Shown: positions 25,576 through 34,872, numbered from the stretch's first letter. The stretch is DNA of 64,000 bases from Chloroflexota bacterium (GCA_012798065.1 JAAZNW010000001.1:1-64000), one strand, 5' to 3'. A program made the numbers and translations. The notes: generated from the sequence alone by a model not told the origin.

Positions 25576-27114
25576 ATGGGAAAAATTGAAACGGGACTGA
25601 TCTTACTGCTTGTTTTAGGAGCGTTGTTGCTCGCGGCGCTGCTAACGATTTTGCTGGTAAACATTTACAAATCAAAATTTAAAAAAGAACAAAGTGAAAA
25701 AGCAGACGCTGTGATACTTACAGCGGTTGAGAAGGCCAAAACGATTGAACTGGAAGCGCGAGATAAAGCGCTGAAGGTGCTGCAAGAATCTGAGCAGGAA
25801 GCGAACCGGCGGCGGCAGGATATTTTAAGAGAAGATGACCGGCAGCAGAAAAGGCGCGCAGAGCTGGACCATCGCCTTGAGAGGCTTGAGCTACGCGAGC
25901 AAAATTTGAACAAGCGCCAAAGCGCGCTGGATAAAAGAGCCAATGAAATCGAAAAGTTGTACGCTGACCAGTTGGAGGAATTGCAACGCATCGCTCAAAT
26001 GACGATGGATGATGCCAAGCAAGTCTTAATGACCGAAGCAGAAAAAGAAGCGCGTAATGATATGGCGCGCATTATTCGTTCCATCGAGGCTGAAGCCCGA
26101 ACCGAAGGAGACAAACGCGCCCGCGAGATCATCACCGATGCCATTCAACGGGTCGCTTCAGAACACGTGGTGAGCGTTTCTACTTCGCTGGTGACGCTGC
26201 CTAACGAGGAAATGAAAGGCCGCATTGTTGGGCGTAATGGGCGAAATATCCGGGCTTTTGAACAGGCGGCTGGGGTGGATGTCATCGTGGATGATACACC
26301 CGAAGCAGTGACCATCAGTTGTTTTGACCCTGTGAGGAGAGAAATCGCCAGGCGTTCACTGGGCCGCCTGATCAATGATGGCAGAATTCATCCCGCTCAT
26401 ATTGAAAAGATACTGGCTGAAGAGGAACGCGAAGTAGAGAAAGCCATCGTAGAGGCAGGCGAAGAAGCCGCCTTTGATGCCGGAGTAGCAGGGATGCACC
26501 CCGAAGTGTTGAAAATGCTCGGGAGGTTGAAGTTCCGCACATCTTACGGGCAGAACCAGCTGGCGCACGCGGTGGAGGTGGCCAGGCTTTCAGCGGTGCT
26601 GGCCGCGGAATTAGGTGCAGATGTTGAGGTAGCCCGTACAGGCGGTTTACTGCATGACCTGGGTAAAGCGATGGATCATAATACCGAAGGCACGCACGCT
26701 CAGTTAGGCGCGGATTTTGCCCGGCGTTACGGGGTGAACTCGAGGGTGGTGAACGCGATGGCCTCCCACCATCACGAGGTGGAACAGGAATCCATTGAGG
26801 CGGTCATTGTAGAAGCGGCTGACGCTATTTCAGGCGCGCGGCCGGGAGCCAGGCGTGAAGACCTGGAGCAATATATCAAACGCCTGCGCGCGCTGGAAGA
26901 AATCGCTAACTCCTTCAAGGGAGTACAACAAAGTTACGCCATTCAGGCTGGGCGCGAGGTGCGTATCATCGTTCAACCTGAAGAAATTGATGACCTCGCT
27001 TCAACCCGCCTGGCGCGAGATATCGCCAAGAAGGTGGAAGAAAGTATGCAATATCCAGGTCAGATAAAAGTGACTGTTATTCGCGAAACACGCGCTGTGG
27101 AATTTGCCAAGTAA
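25576..27114 (+). CDS. rny: Ribonuclease Y
   Basis: A 512-aa endoribonuclease anchored to the membrane that initiates mRNA decay. The order is a transmembrane helix at residues 5-28, a long charged coiled coil to about 195, a KH domain with KGRIVGRNGRNIRAFEQAAG, and an HD domain with GLLHDLGKAMDHNTEG (His-Asp metal site) and MASHHHEVEQ. Length matches the family. It follows recX with no gap and ends at an intrinsic terminator that also lies within the last codons of the convergent deacetylase gene. Confidence 0.95.
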   Translation: MGKIETGLILLLVLGALLLAALLTILLVNIYKSKFKKEQSEKADAVILTAVEKAKTIELEARDKALKVLQESEQEANRRRQDILREDDRQQKRRAELDHRLERLELREQNLNKRQSALDKRANEIEKLYADQLEELQRIAQMTMDDAKQVLMTEAEKEARNDMARIIRSIEAEARTEGDKRAREIITDAIQRVASEHVVSVSTSLVTLPNEEMKGRIVGRNGRNIRAFEQAAGVDVIVDDTPEAVTISCFDPVRREIARRSLGRLINDGRIHPAHIEKILAEEEREVEKAIVEAGEEAAFDAGVAGMHPEVLKMLGRLKFRTSYGQNQLAHAVEVARLSAVLAAELGADVEVARTGGLLHDLGKAMDHNTEGTHAQLGADFARRYGVNSRVVNAMASHHHEVEQESIEAVIVEAADAISGARPGARREDLEQYIKRLRALEEIANSFKGVQQSYAIQAGREVRIIVQPEEIDDLASTRLARDIAKKVEESMQYPGQIKVTVIRETRAVEFAK

Positions 27115-27129
27115 AATCAAGCGACTGAT

Positions 27130-28068
27130 CTAAGGGCTCTCCGAAACCGGGGAGCCTTTTTTATCAGACCAGGGCATGATCTCCTCGAAGAAATCGAGGC
27201 CGTGCCAGCTTTTCACTTCCATGCGACTCAAGTAATAGAGGGTGGATCGACTATGTGTCGCTGTTGAGCCCAATCCAACCGCGGAGGTGTATCCCGCGCT
27301 GAAGGTATAGTTCATTACGCCAATGTCTGCCACGCCGTAGGGATAGGCGAAGGTGAGAATCTCAATCCCGAGAACTTTCTCAAGATATGCTTTGGAAGCG
27401 GTAATCTCCTCTTGCCATCCGTCGCTCTTGGTTAGGTCAACGTGGTTTAAGCCATGCGAACCGATCTCCCAACCCTGGTCAATCAATTCTTTCAACTGCT
27501 CCGCGCTGAGGTTGCCTTGCGCATTCACCGCATTGGCGACGATGTACGCGGTTCCCTGGAACCCATATTTGCGCAAAATCGGGTAAGCGTTTTCGTAAAG
27601 GTCGAGCCAGCCGTCATCGAAAGTGATGATGACTGGGCGCCCGGGGGCGGTTCCACCTTCGCGGATCAGATGAGCCAGTTCGGTGACAGTGATGGTTTGA
27701 TACCCATTTTGATAAAGCCAGTTCATCTGTTCATCCAAAGCGCTGGTGGTCACCGAGTACTGGGTTTGCAGGGTATCAGAAACATGGTGATACAGCAAAA
27801 TGGGAACGGTTACTTCGCCAGGCCCCAACTCTTGCGGGGCAAACTGGGGATGTTCTTCAGGCGTTTCGGTTTCTTCGGTTGGCAAAGGTGTAGGCGTAGG
27901 AGGGGGAGTGGTAGTAGGAGTGGCGGAAGCAGGAACCTGGGGCTGAAACGGGGTCATCGTTGCCGTCAATTCCGCTGATGAACTGACCGTCTGGTGTGAG
28001 CAACCAGTGATGATGACGGAGATGATCAAAATAAGAACAAAGCCTAAACCTCTAAAATATTTGCCCAT
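27130..28068 (-). CDS. Polysaccharide deacetylase (NodB) lipoprotein
   Basis: A 312-aa exported carbohydrate esterase 4 protein. The lipobox is IITGC (Cys23), followed by a T/P-rich linker to about 75. The NodB domain begins VPILLYHHVSD and has motif 1 TFDDGWLD (catalytic and metal Asp) and motif 2 SHGLNHVDLT (the two metal His), followed by FAYPYGV. It would remove acetyl groups from peptidoglycan or a surface glycan. TATAAT on the minus strand (28083-28078) lies 9 nt before the ATG, without a ribosome binding site, which suggests a leaderless or very short leader. Confidence 0.88.
   Translation of the reverse strand: MGKYFRGLGFVLILIISVIITGCSHQTVSSSAELTATMTPFQPQVPASATPTTTPPPTPTPLPTEETETPEEHPQFAPQELGPGEVTVPILLYHHVSDTLQTQYSVTTSALDEQMNWLYQNGYQTITVTELAHLIREGGTAPGRPVIITFDDGWLDLYENAYPILRKYGFQGTAYIVANAVNAQGNLSAEQLKELIDQGWEIGSHGLNHVDLTKSDGWQEEITASKAYLEKVLGIEILTFAYPYGVADIGVMNYTFSAGYTSAVGLGSTATHSRSTLYYLSRMEVKSWHGLDFFEEIMPWSDKKGSPVSESP
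27135..27162 (+). terminator. Intrinsic terminator of rny
   Basis: The stem GGCTCTCC/GGGGAGCC (8 bp, one G-U) with a 6-nt loop is followed by TTTTTT at 27157-27162. It lies inside the 3' codons of the opposite-strand deacetylase gene. Confidence 0.8.
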
Positions 28069-28088
28069 AGTGCAGAAATTATAATCAA

Positions 28089-28727
28089 TTATTTTTGAAA
28101 ATAGGGATTGAGTTGCATTTCTGACTCCACGGTGGTGAAGGGACCATGCCCTGGTATCAATACCGTTTGCGGTGGCAGCGAGAAGATTTGGGTAATGATA
28201 CTGTTTTTCAACACTTCAAAGCTACCACCCGGCAGATCGGTGCGCCCCACGCCCTGATGGAAAATAAGGTCGCCTACTACCGCAGTATGGAGACTTTCCA
28301 TGTAAAAAACAACAGAACCAGGTGAGTGACCAGGCGTGTGCCTGATTTGAATTTTTCCATCACCCAAATGGATCGTTTGATTCGCTGTGAGGAAGATGTC
28401 AGGGTCTTCGGGGACGGCTATTGGTATGCGAAAATGAACCGCTCCTCCTCCGGCCCGCCACAAAGCCAGATCGCTCTCATGCAGACCGATCTTTGGTTTG
28501 GGGTGCAGCTTGGTGAGCAGGTAAGCGAGACCAGCGAAGTGATCAAAATGCCCATGGGTACAAAGTATCATTTCCACTGACAACGAGTTATTGTTGATAA
28601 ATGTGAGCACCTGCTCTGGCTCAAAAGAAGGATCCATGATGATAGCACGGCGGGTTTCATCATCATGCAGGATGACCACATTGTTACTCATCATACTGGA
28701 CGTAAAGGTATCAATTTTCAGGCTCAT
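28089..28727 (-). CDS. Metallo-beta-lactamase-fold hydrolase
   Basis: A 212-aa MBL-fold protein of the glyoxalase II-like group. The metal motif is THGHFDHFAGL (H-x-H-x-D-H) near residues 58-68. Later ligands appear as HTPGHSPGSV, VVGDLIF and IPGHGPFT. It most likely hydrolyses a thioester or related small metabolite. Its start overlaps the end of the MFS gene by 17 nt, placing it in a minus-strand operon: M24 peptidase, hydrolase, MFS, MBL. Confidence 0.85.
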   Translation of the reverse strand: MSLKIDTFTSSMMSNNVVILHDDETRRAIIMDPSFEPEQVLTFINNNSLSVEMILCTHGHFDHFAGLAYLLTKLHPKPKIGLHESDLALWRAGGGAVHFRIPIAVPEDPDIFLTANQTIHLGDGKIQIRHTPGHSPGSVVFYMESLHTAVVGDLIFHQGVGRTDLPGGSFEVLKNSIITQIFSLPPQTVLIPGHGPFTTVESEMQLNPYFQK

Positions 28728-29859
28728 GCAAGCGACCTCTTTTTTGTCTTACAAGGACGGTCAGGTTCAAGATAATCGTGATTGAGATAATAACCAGGGA
28801 AACAGAGAAAATCGACAATGGGTTATTCTTGTAAAGCACCCCGGCTATTACAGGCGCAATTATAACTGCGATGGCGTTCATGGTCTCTACCATACCGTAA
28901 GCCAGGCCGGTCTGGCGTGGGTTAACCAGGGTTCGGGAGATGGCGAGCACCATGGACCGGCACAGCCTGTAACCGCCGATGAAAAAATACCCGAAGCCGA
29001 ACCAGAAAGGCACGCGGGCGAAAAGAAATGTAAGTGAAAAGACCAGCACCCAGACCTGACCGATGATAAAGCCGATGACCGAGGGCAAACTTCCCAGGGC
29101 AAGGGTGGCAACGGCGTTCCCCAGGCTGCCGACAGCGCCAAGGATCCCGATCATGGAGCGCGAAAACGCCTGTTGATTTTGCAGGAAACTGGGGGTAAAG
29201 GGTTGCGGCAAATAGATGGCGAAGATACTCAGCAGAGTGATCACCAGGAAAGCAAAGAAACGCGGATTTTTCAATGTCCCCTTTGTGGTGGCGTCAACCT
29301 GGTCCGCGTGATGGGTTTCTGGCGCTTGAGAGGTGAAAAGGACGATAATGGTGGAGATTACAAAAATAATGGCGGCTACCATATAAACGGTCTTCAGCCC
29401 CAGGCGGTCGGCGATCAACCCCCCGCTGATGGGACCCAGCACCGCCCCAAGGTGGTAAAAACCTGAAGGGAAGGTAAGCGCCCGTCCCACGCTCCAATCG
29501 CCGCGCACTTTGGTGATATAGCTGTTCATAGGGGCGACCACAAAACTGGTCAGACCGTATAGAATCAGGCCGACCACGAACATGGGCAGGGTGTTGGCCA
29601 GCGCCATTGTCCAGGCAGCAGAGGTTCCTAAAAACCATGAAGCCCACATGATCGACCTGGAACCGAAACGGTCTGAAAGATACCCTGAGGGTATTTGGAA
29701 GACCGCCATCGCGACACCCATCACGCCAAGAATACTGCCAATCATTACCGGGTCCGCGCCAAATTCCTGCAGGTACAACGGTTGAAAGTAAATAAGCAGC
29801 CCTTCACCCATTCCCCAGGCGAACAGGGAGATTGTCACCAGCAGCAGGTTGCGATTCAT
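28711..29859 (-). CDS. MFS transporter
   Basis: A 382-aa, 11-12 TM major facilitator. The loop 2-3 signature is present as GYLSDRFGSRSIMW. The sequence opens NLLLVTISLFAWGMGEGLLIYFQPLYL, a typical first helix. The substrate is unknown. It overlaps both neighbours (4 nt with the alpha/beta hydrolase, 17 nt with the MBL gene), so translation is probably coupled. The grouping with hydrolases and a peptidase hints at uptake or efflux of a small organic compound. Confidence 0.83.
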   Translation of the reverse strand: MNRNLLLVTISLFAWGMGEGLLIYFQPLYLQEFGADPVMIGSILGVMGVAMAVFQIPSGYLSDRFGSRSIMWASWFLGTSAAWTMALANTLPMFVVGLILYGLTSFVVAPMNSYITKVRGDWSVGRALTFPSGFYHLGAVLGPISGGLIADRLGLKTVYMVAAIIFVISTIIVLFTSQAPETHHADQVDATTKGTLKNPRFFAFLVITLLSIFAIYLPQPFTPSFLQNQQAFSRSMIGILGAVGSLGNAVATLALGSLPSVIGFIIGQVWVLVFSLTFLFARVPFWFGFGYFFIGGYRLCRSMVLAISRTLVNPRQTGLAYGMVETMNAIAVIIAPVIAGVLYKNNPLSIFSVSLVIISITIILNLTVLVRQKRGRLHEPEN

Positions 29860-30620
29860 GCGTCTTTTAAGACCTGCTTCAAGAATGCTCCAACTTGAGA
29901 GAAGATCCTTTCTCTTTCTGGCTCACAAATGATCACATGTCCGCTGTCTTCAACCCAGAAGCTGGTTTTTTCGGCTGTTGGCAGAAGATTGTAGATCGTT
30001 TCAAGGCTTTCTGGCGGAATCCCCCGGTCTGCTCTTGATTGCACCAGCATAACAGGTACGCGGATGTTCTCAAGTTCACCCTGCATGAGCTTGATCAATC
30101 TGTCCAGCTCGATGATCGCCCGGCTTGGGTAATAGGGGTAATCCTTATGCTCCTGTGCTGCCGCGAGGTCGCGCCAGTCAGGTTTCCCTTTCTTGATGGG
30201 TAGATTCAACCTGCCGATAAGCGGTAACAACCAGGCACGCGGATCATGAGGGAGTGAGCAGGGAGCGGAAAAGGTAACCGCTGCGCGGCAATCAAAGCGA
30301 GCCGCGGCGATGAGGGCAAGCACACCGCCCATAGATAAGCCCATTACGACCTGCGTGTCTGTACACCCTTTTAACAGGTTCAAACCATCTTCAACGCTGG
30401 CGATCCAATCGTCAGCACGCGCACGGCTCATGTCCCGCGGATTTGTAGCATGACCAAACAGTCGCGGAGCAAGAACAGTATAACCTTCAAGAGCCAGCGC
30501 ATCTGCCAGCATGCGCATTTCTTTTGGCGTGCCGGTAAAACCATGAATGAGCAGGCATCCTGTTTTTCCTGCGGGGATGAAAAAGGGTTCGGCAGTCGCC
30601 ATGGTTACGGTTTTAGCCAT
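29856..30620 (-). CDS. Alpha/beta hydrolase (carboxylesterase-like)
   Basis: A 254-aa alpha/beta hydrolase. The oxyanion-hole region is LLIHGFTGTPKEM, the nucleophile elbow is GLSMGG (Ser near 94), and the acid and base are in SRADRGIP and EDSGHVI. This resembles monoacylglycerol lipase/carboxylesterase (Est30-like) enzymes, which also begin with an HGFTG block. It is cytoplasmic. It is the second gene of the minus-strand operon, about 20 nt after the peptidase gene. Confidence 0.86.
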   Translation of the reverse strand: MAKTVTMATAEPFFIPAGKTGCLLIHGFTGTPKEMRMLADALALEGYTVLAPRLFGHATNPRDMSRARADDWIASVEDGLNLLKGCTDTQVVMGLSMGGVLALIAAARFDCRAAVTFSAPCSLPHDPRAWLLPLIGRLNLPIKKGKPDWRDLAAAQEHKDYPYYPSRAIIELDRLIKLMQGELENIRVPVMLVQSRADRGIPPESLETIYNLLPTAEKTSFWVEDSGHVIICEPERERIFSQVGAFLKQVLKDA

Positions 30621-30640
30621 TTGGAGCTCCAGTTGTTCTC

Positions 30641-31744
30641 TTAGAGAATCATCAGTTCGCGTGAAAGGTCGCTGAATGTTTCGCAGCCGGTATGCGTAAT
30701 TACCAGGTTGTCTTCAATACGCACACCCCCTCGCCCGGGCAAGTAGATGCCTGGCTCAACCGTGTAGGTCATCCCCGGGCGTAACGCTAGTGAATTCCCG
30801 TTGAAGATGTAAGGCGGTTCATGGTCTTCCAACCCCAGCCCATGACCAGTACGGTGAGTGAAAAAGGCCCCGTATCCCGCGCCTTCAATCACTGCTCGGG
30901 CGGCCAAATCCACCTCTCCAGCAGTCGCTCCAGGTTTACTGGCAGCACGGCCGGCAGAGTTGGCCTGTTTCACCGCTTCGTAGATGGCTTTTAGCTCGGA
31001 ATCTATTTCGCCGATAGCGAAAGTGCGCGTCAGGTCTGCGCAATAACCGTTCGAGCGCGCGCCCCAATCGATGACCAGCAAATCTCCTGATTGGAGAGGG
31101 CGCCCTGTGGGTACCAGGTGCGGGTTGGCGCTGTTCGGCCCTCCCGCCACGATGGGCTGAAACGGCAGCTCAGGATCAGAACCATTCCGCAGCAGTTGAA
31201 TGGTCAGTTCAGCTGCGATCGTTTTTTCGTTCACACCTAGTTTGACCAGCGGGAGAATATCCAGCAGAGAACGTTGGGCGATTTGCACTGCTCTGCGCAT
31301 TTCGCTGATCTCATCCATCTCTTTCAATAGGCGCAACTCTGAAGTGACAGGGCTGGCCGAGGTGAATTCGGCAGATGGGACAGCCTGCTGGATATAATTC
31401 AATTCGAGGTAGCGCATCCTCATGGGCTCAACACCAATCGTTGCCTGGTCAAGGTGTAACGGCGCCAGGGCCTGCCTGTAGGCATCCACCCAGGTGGAGG
31501 GATCGTCCTTGTAAGCTGCTGAGCGCAACGAGATGCGAGAAGTAGCCAGTTTCCCCTGTTCCAGTTCGGGCAGAATCAGCAAGGGCGGCTCATCAAGGGT
31601 GTAAATCAGCATGGATGGTCGTTCCATCAGGTGAAAATCCAACCCGGTGAGGTAAGCAAGCGTGGGTCCCGGGTTCAAGATGATGGTTTTAAGCTGGTGT
31701 TGCTTCATTAATTCGTGTAAGTGGGCGAATCTTTTTTCTGTCAT
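30641..31744 (-). CDS. M24 family Xaa-Pro peptidase
   Basis: A 367-aa creatinase/aminopeptidase P-type dimetal peptidase that removes N-terminal residues before proline. The N-terminal creatinase domain spans about 1-130. The catalytic pita-bread domain has VIDWGARSNGYCADLTRTF (two Asp ligands), HRTGHGLGLEDHE (His ligand), and TVEPGIYLPG with RIEDNLV (two Glu ligands). The ORF runs to 31837, but the ATG at 31744 has AGGAG about 10 nt upstream and TATAAT further up, and starts like the family. It is the first gene of the minus-strand operon. Confidence 0.88.
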   Translation of the reverse strand: MTEKRFAHLHELMKQHQLKTIILNPGPTLAYLTGLDFHLMERPSMLIYTLDEPPLLILPELEQGKLATSRISLRSAAYKDDPSTWVDAYRQALAPLHLDQATIGVEPMRMRYLELNYIQQAVPSAEFTSASPVTSELRLLKEMDEISEMRRAVQIAQRSLLDILPLVKLGVNEKTIAAELTIQLLRNGSDPELPFQPIVAGGPNSANPHLVPTGRPLQSGDLLVIDWGARSNGYCADLTRTFAIGEIDSELKAIYEAVKQANSAGRAASKPGATAGEVDLAARAVIEGAGYGAFFTHRTGHGLGLEDHEPPYIFNGNSLALRPGMTYTVEPGIYLPGRGGVRIEDNLVITHTGCETFSDLSRELMIL

Positions 31745-31877
31745 CGATGAACTCCTGAATAAGAGGATTATAGCCTGAAGCAGGATTGGAGAAAAGCATA
31801 CATCCAAAATTTCTTTAGCCAATTTCTTTCTTGACACTGCGCCATGTCTCGATTAAAATCTGGCTACCTTTGTGAAC

Positions 31878-31950
31878 GGGCCTGTAGCGCAGTTGGGAGC
31901 GCGCTTCAATCGCACTGAAGAGGCCGGGGGTTCGAATCCCCCCAGGTCCA
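31878..31950 (+). tRNA. tRNA-Ala(CGC)
   Basis: A 73-nt cloverleaf. Acceptor GGGCCTG/CAGGTCC includes the G3-U70 alanine identity pair, the D-stem is GCGC, and the anticodon stem is CTTCA/TGAAG with loop ATCGCAC (anticodon CGC). The T-arm is GGGGG TTCGAAT CCCCC. The discriminator is A. CCA is not encoded. Confidence 0.96.
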
Positions 31951-31988
31951 CTAGCACGGCAGGCTCGAGCAACAAACGGGTAATATCC

Positions 31989-32061
31989 GGGCCCATAGCG
32001 CAGTTGGGAGCGCGTCTCAATGGCATTGAGAAGGCCGGGGGTTCGAATCCCCCTGGGTCCA
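31989..32061 (+). tRNA. tRNA-Ala(GGC)
   Basis: A 73-nt cloverleaf 38 nt after the first tRNA-Ala. Acceptor GGGCCCA/TGGGTCC again has G3-U70. The anticodon stem is TCTCA/TGAGA with loop ATGGCAT (anticodon GGC). D- and T-arms are identical to the neighbouring tRNA, so the pair probably arose by duplication. CCA is not encoded. Confidence 0.96.
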
Positions 32062-32074
32062 CTAGAGCGAACGC

Positions 32075-32310
32075 AGGAGTAGTAGGTCATCCGACAGCGA
32101 GCCGGGAGAGCGAGGTGCGAGCCCGGCGTGTGTTGCGGAACACAAGGACCGAACTCGCCTGAAATCCGAGAGGATAGCTTTTCCGGTGAAGTGCAGTAAC
32201 CGGTAACGGGTAAGCCCGTTAGCGCTAATAAGCGGTCTGCGTCAACTGCAGGCAAGCAGGGTGGTACCGCGGAGGATTCCTTCGTCCCTGTAGGGAAGAA
32301 GGTTTTTTAT
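32075..32310 (+). promoter_or_regulatory. T-box leader (leucine) upstream of leuS
   Basis: The hallmark T-box sequence AGGGTGGTACCGCGG is at 32258-32272. It is followed by a terminator hairpin CCTTC-g-TCCCT/AGGGA-a-GAAGG (32279-32302) and TTTTTT (32303-32308). Upstream lie Stem I-like hairpins (GCCGGG...CCCGGC, GTGTT...AACAC) and a CTC in ACCGAACTCGCC that could be the leucine specifier, which I am unsure of. Uncharged tRNA-Leu would stabilise the antiterminator and let transcription enter leuS. The leader sits directly behind two tRNA-Ala genes. Confidence 0.9.
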
Positions 32311-32335
32311 TTTAATGCTTTGATTGGAGAGAAGA

Positions 32336-34786
32336 ATGGCCTGTCAAGTTCCAGAATATATCCCCGCAGAAATTGAGCCCAGGTGGCAGCGCCAATGGGA
32401 GGCAGCCGGTCTTTATCATGCGGATATTGATAAGAAGCGCCCCAAGTTTTACGCTCTTACCATGCTGCCTTATCCTTCAGGTGACCTTCACATTGGTCAT
32501 TGGTATGCTATTTCGCCCTCTGATGCGCGCGCGCGTTACAAACGCATGAACGGCTTTAATGTTATGTTCCCAATAGGTTTTGATGCGTTCGGCTTGCCGG
32601 CTGAGAACGCAGCCATCAAACACAACATACACCCCCGTAAGTGGACTTACGCCAACATCCAAAAAATGCGTGAACAATTCCGCAGTATGGGAACGATGAT
32701 CGATTGGCGCAGGGAGATCGTGTCTTCTGATGAAAAATACTACCGCTGGACGCAGTGGTTTTTCATCCAGCTGGTCAAACACAATCTCGCTTACCAGAAA
32801 CTGTCTCCGGTGGACTGGTGCCCCCACTGTAATACCACCCTGGCGCGGGAACAGGTGTGGGGAGATGACCGCCACTGCGAGCGTTGCGGCACACCGGTCA
32901 TTAAAAAAGACCTTAAACAATGGTTTTTCAAGACAACCCGTTACGCCGATGAACTGGTCAATTACGATGGGCTTGATTGGCCTGAGAGAGTGCGCACGCT
33001 GCAGACGAACTGGATTGGCAGGTCAGAAGGAGCGCTGGTGACCTTTAAAACCGAAGCAGGAGATGCGCTGGAGGTTTTTACCACCCGCCCGGATACCCTG
33101 TGGGGGGTCACGTTCATGGTATTGGCGCCTGAACATCCACTGGTGGAGAAGCTGACCACCATTGAACAACGGGCAGAAGTGGATCAATACGTTTTGGATG
33201 CTTCTCGCCAATCAGATATTCAACGCGAATCGACAGAAAAAGAAAAGAGCGGCATTTTTACCGGCGGATACGCCATCAATCCTGTTAATGGGGAAAAGAT
33301 CCCGGTTTGGATCTCTGACTATGTGCTGATGACCTATGGCACGGGCGCCATCATGGCGGTGCCTGCCCATGATGAGAGAGATTTCGATTTCGCCAGGAAG
33401 TTCTATCTGCCGCTGCGTATTGTCATTCAACCACCAGGGTTACCCGAACTAAAAAGTGAAGACGTGACCATGCCTTTACCTGCTTTTGGCACTATGGTCA
33501 ACTCAGGGGAACTGAGCGGAACCCCAGCGGAGCAATCCTTTCGCCGGGCTGTCGAATACGTGGAAAAGATCGGCGCCGGAAAAGCTGCCACCAACTACCG
33601 CCTGCGCGACTGGCTTATTTCACGGCAGCGTTACTGGGGCGCGCCTATCCCCGTTGTCCATTGCCCGAATTGCGGCGCCGTCACTGTGCCTGAAGACCAG
33701 CTCCCCGTCCGATTACCTGATGATGTGGAGTGGAAGCCAACCGGGGAAAGCCCCTTAAAACTGCACCCTACCTGGCGATTCACAACCTGCCCGCAATGCG
33801 GTAAACCCGCAGAACGCGAAACCGACACGATGGATACATTCGTGTGCTCATCCTGGTATCATCTGCGCTACCTCAGCCCGGATTACGATAAAGGTCCTTT
33901 CGATCCGCAGGAATACGATTACTGGATGCCAGTGGACATTTACACCGGCGGCATTGAGCATGCCAACATGCACCTTATCTACACCCGTTTTTTCCATAAA
34001 GCGTTGCGCGATATGGGCCTCACAAAAGGCAACGAGCCCATGCTGCAACTGCGCAACCAGGGGATGGTGTTGGGAGAAGATTCAGAAAAGATGTCAAAGA
34101 GCCGCGGAAACGTGGTCTCTCCGGATGACCTGGTTCACACCTATGGGGCGGATGCAACGCGCGCTTACCTGATGTTCTTCGCCCGCTGGGACATGGGAGG
34201 ACCGTGGAGCAGTGGGGGGATTGATGGCGTGATGCGCTGGCTGAGGCGCGCGTGGAGCCTTGTTCTGGAACCCGGGCAGACTGGCGCGGTCAACGAGGAG
34301 TCGGTAAAAACACTGCGCCGAAAAGTACACCAGACCCTGCGCTCGGTTTCCAGGGACTTTGAGCAGTTTGAATTCAATACCATCATCTCCAGCCTGATGG
34401 AACTTTTGAACGAGATGGCGCATCTTAAGGACAGCGTTTATGGTAGCGATGCATGGAAAGAAGCCATTGAGATCTATCTTCAGATGATGGCGCCGGTGGT
34501 GCCGCACATTGCAGAAGAACTGTGGCAGCGAATCCACAAGCCATATTCCGTTCATACCAGCCGCTGGCCAAGCGTGGATGAGAAGGCTGCCGCGGACGAA
34601 GAAATCACCCTGGTGGTGCAGTTGAACGGTAAGGTGCGGGACCGTATCACCGTACCGGTAGATATCAGCGAAGAGGAAGCTAAAACCCGCGCGCTTAAAA
34701 GCGACATTATTCAGAAGCAAATGGAGGGTAAAGAAGCCCGTCAGATCATTTATGTCAAAGGGCGGCTGATCAATATCGTGGTGTGA
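32336..34786 (+). CDS. leuS: Leucyl-tRNA synthetase
   Basis: An 816-aa class Ia synthetase of bacterial LeuRS size. The HIGH-type motif is PYPSGDLHIGHW near residue 45. The CP1 editing domain includes TRPDTLWGVTFMVLAPEHPL and GTGAIMAVPAHDERDFDFA. KMSKS appears as EKMSKSRGNVV near 585. Two CxxC pairs (CPHC...CERC) suggest a zinc knuckle, and the anticodon-binding and C-terminal domains follow. The listed TTG at 32324 is four codons upstream; ATG 32336 has GGAGAG at proper spacing. Expression is controlled by the T-box. Confidence 0.97.
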   Translation: MACQVPEYIPAEIEPRWQRQWEAAGLYHADIDKKRPKFYALTMLPYPSGDLHIGHWYAISPSDARARYKRMNGFNVMFPIGFDAFGLPAENAAIKHNIHPRKWTYANIQKMREQFRSMGTMIDWRREIVSSDEKYYRWTQWFFIQLVKHNLAYQKLSPVDWCPHCNTTLAREQVWGDDRHCERCGTPVIKKDLKQWFFKTTRYADELVNYDGLDWPERVRTLQTNWIGRSEGALVTFKTEAGDALEVFTTRPDTLWGVTFMVLAPEHPLVEKLTTIEQRAEVDQYVLDASRQSDIQRESTEKEKSGIFTGGYAINPVNGEKIPVWISDYVLMTYGTGAIMAVPAHDERDFDFARKFYLPLRIVIQPPGLPELKSEDVTMPLPAFGTMVNSGELSGTPAEQSFRRAVEYVEKIGAGKAATNYRLRDWLISRQRYWGAPIPVVHCPNCGAVTVPEDQLPVRLPDDVEWKPTGESPLKLHPTWRFTTCPQCGKPAERETDTMDTFVCSSWYHLRYLSPDYDKGPFDPQEYDYWMPVDIYTGGIEHANMHLIYTRFFHKALRDMGLTKGNEPMLQLRNQGMVLGEDSEKMSKSRGNVVSPDDLVHTYGADATRAYLMFFARWDMGGPWSSGGIDGVMRWLRRAWSLVLEPGQTGAVNEESVKTLRRKVHQTLRSVSRDFEQFEFNTIISSLMELLNEMAHLKDSVYGSDAWKEAIEIYLQMMAPVVPHIAEELWQRIHKPYSVHTSRWPSVDEKAAADEEITLVVQLNGKVRDRITVPVDISEEEAKTRALKSDIIQKQMEGKEARQIIYVKGRLINIVV

Positions 34787-34809
34787 GCCGCACGAAGAGA
34801 AGAAGTATG

Positions 34810-34845
34810 CTGGCTGCCGGCTTTTAGCGCAGCCAGTTTTTTTTT
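34810..34845 (+). terminator. Intrinsic terminator of leuS
   Basis: The perfect 8-bp stem CTGGCTGC/GCAGCCAG with an 11-nt loop is followed by nine T's (34837-34845). Confidence 0.9.
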
Positions 34846-34872
34846 AACTTCCAGCGCGTGTTCCATTATAAT
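34844..34872 (+). promoter_or_regulatory. Promoter of the creatininase-like gene
   Basis: TTAACT (34844-34849) and perfect TATAAT (34867-34872) are separated by 17 nt, directly after the leuS terminator. GAGGTG provides the ribosome binding site before the ATG at 34908. Confidence 0.55.

Noticed and set aside
31815-32255. 146-aa minus-strand ORF with GPGGIRTPGLF-like repeats
   Set aside because: It is antisense to the two tRNA-Ala genes and the T-box. Such G-I-R-T-P repeats are a well-known artefact of reading tRNA T-arms backwards.
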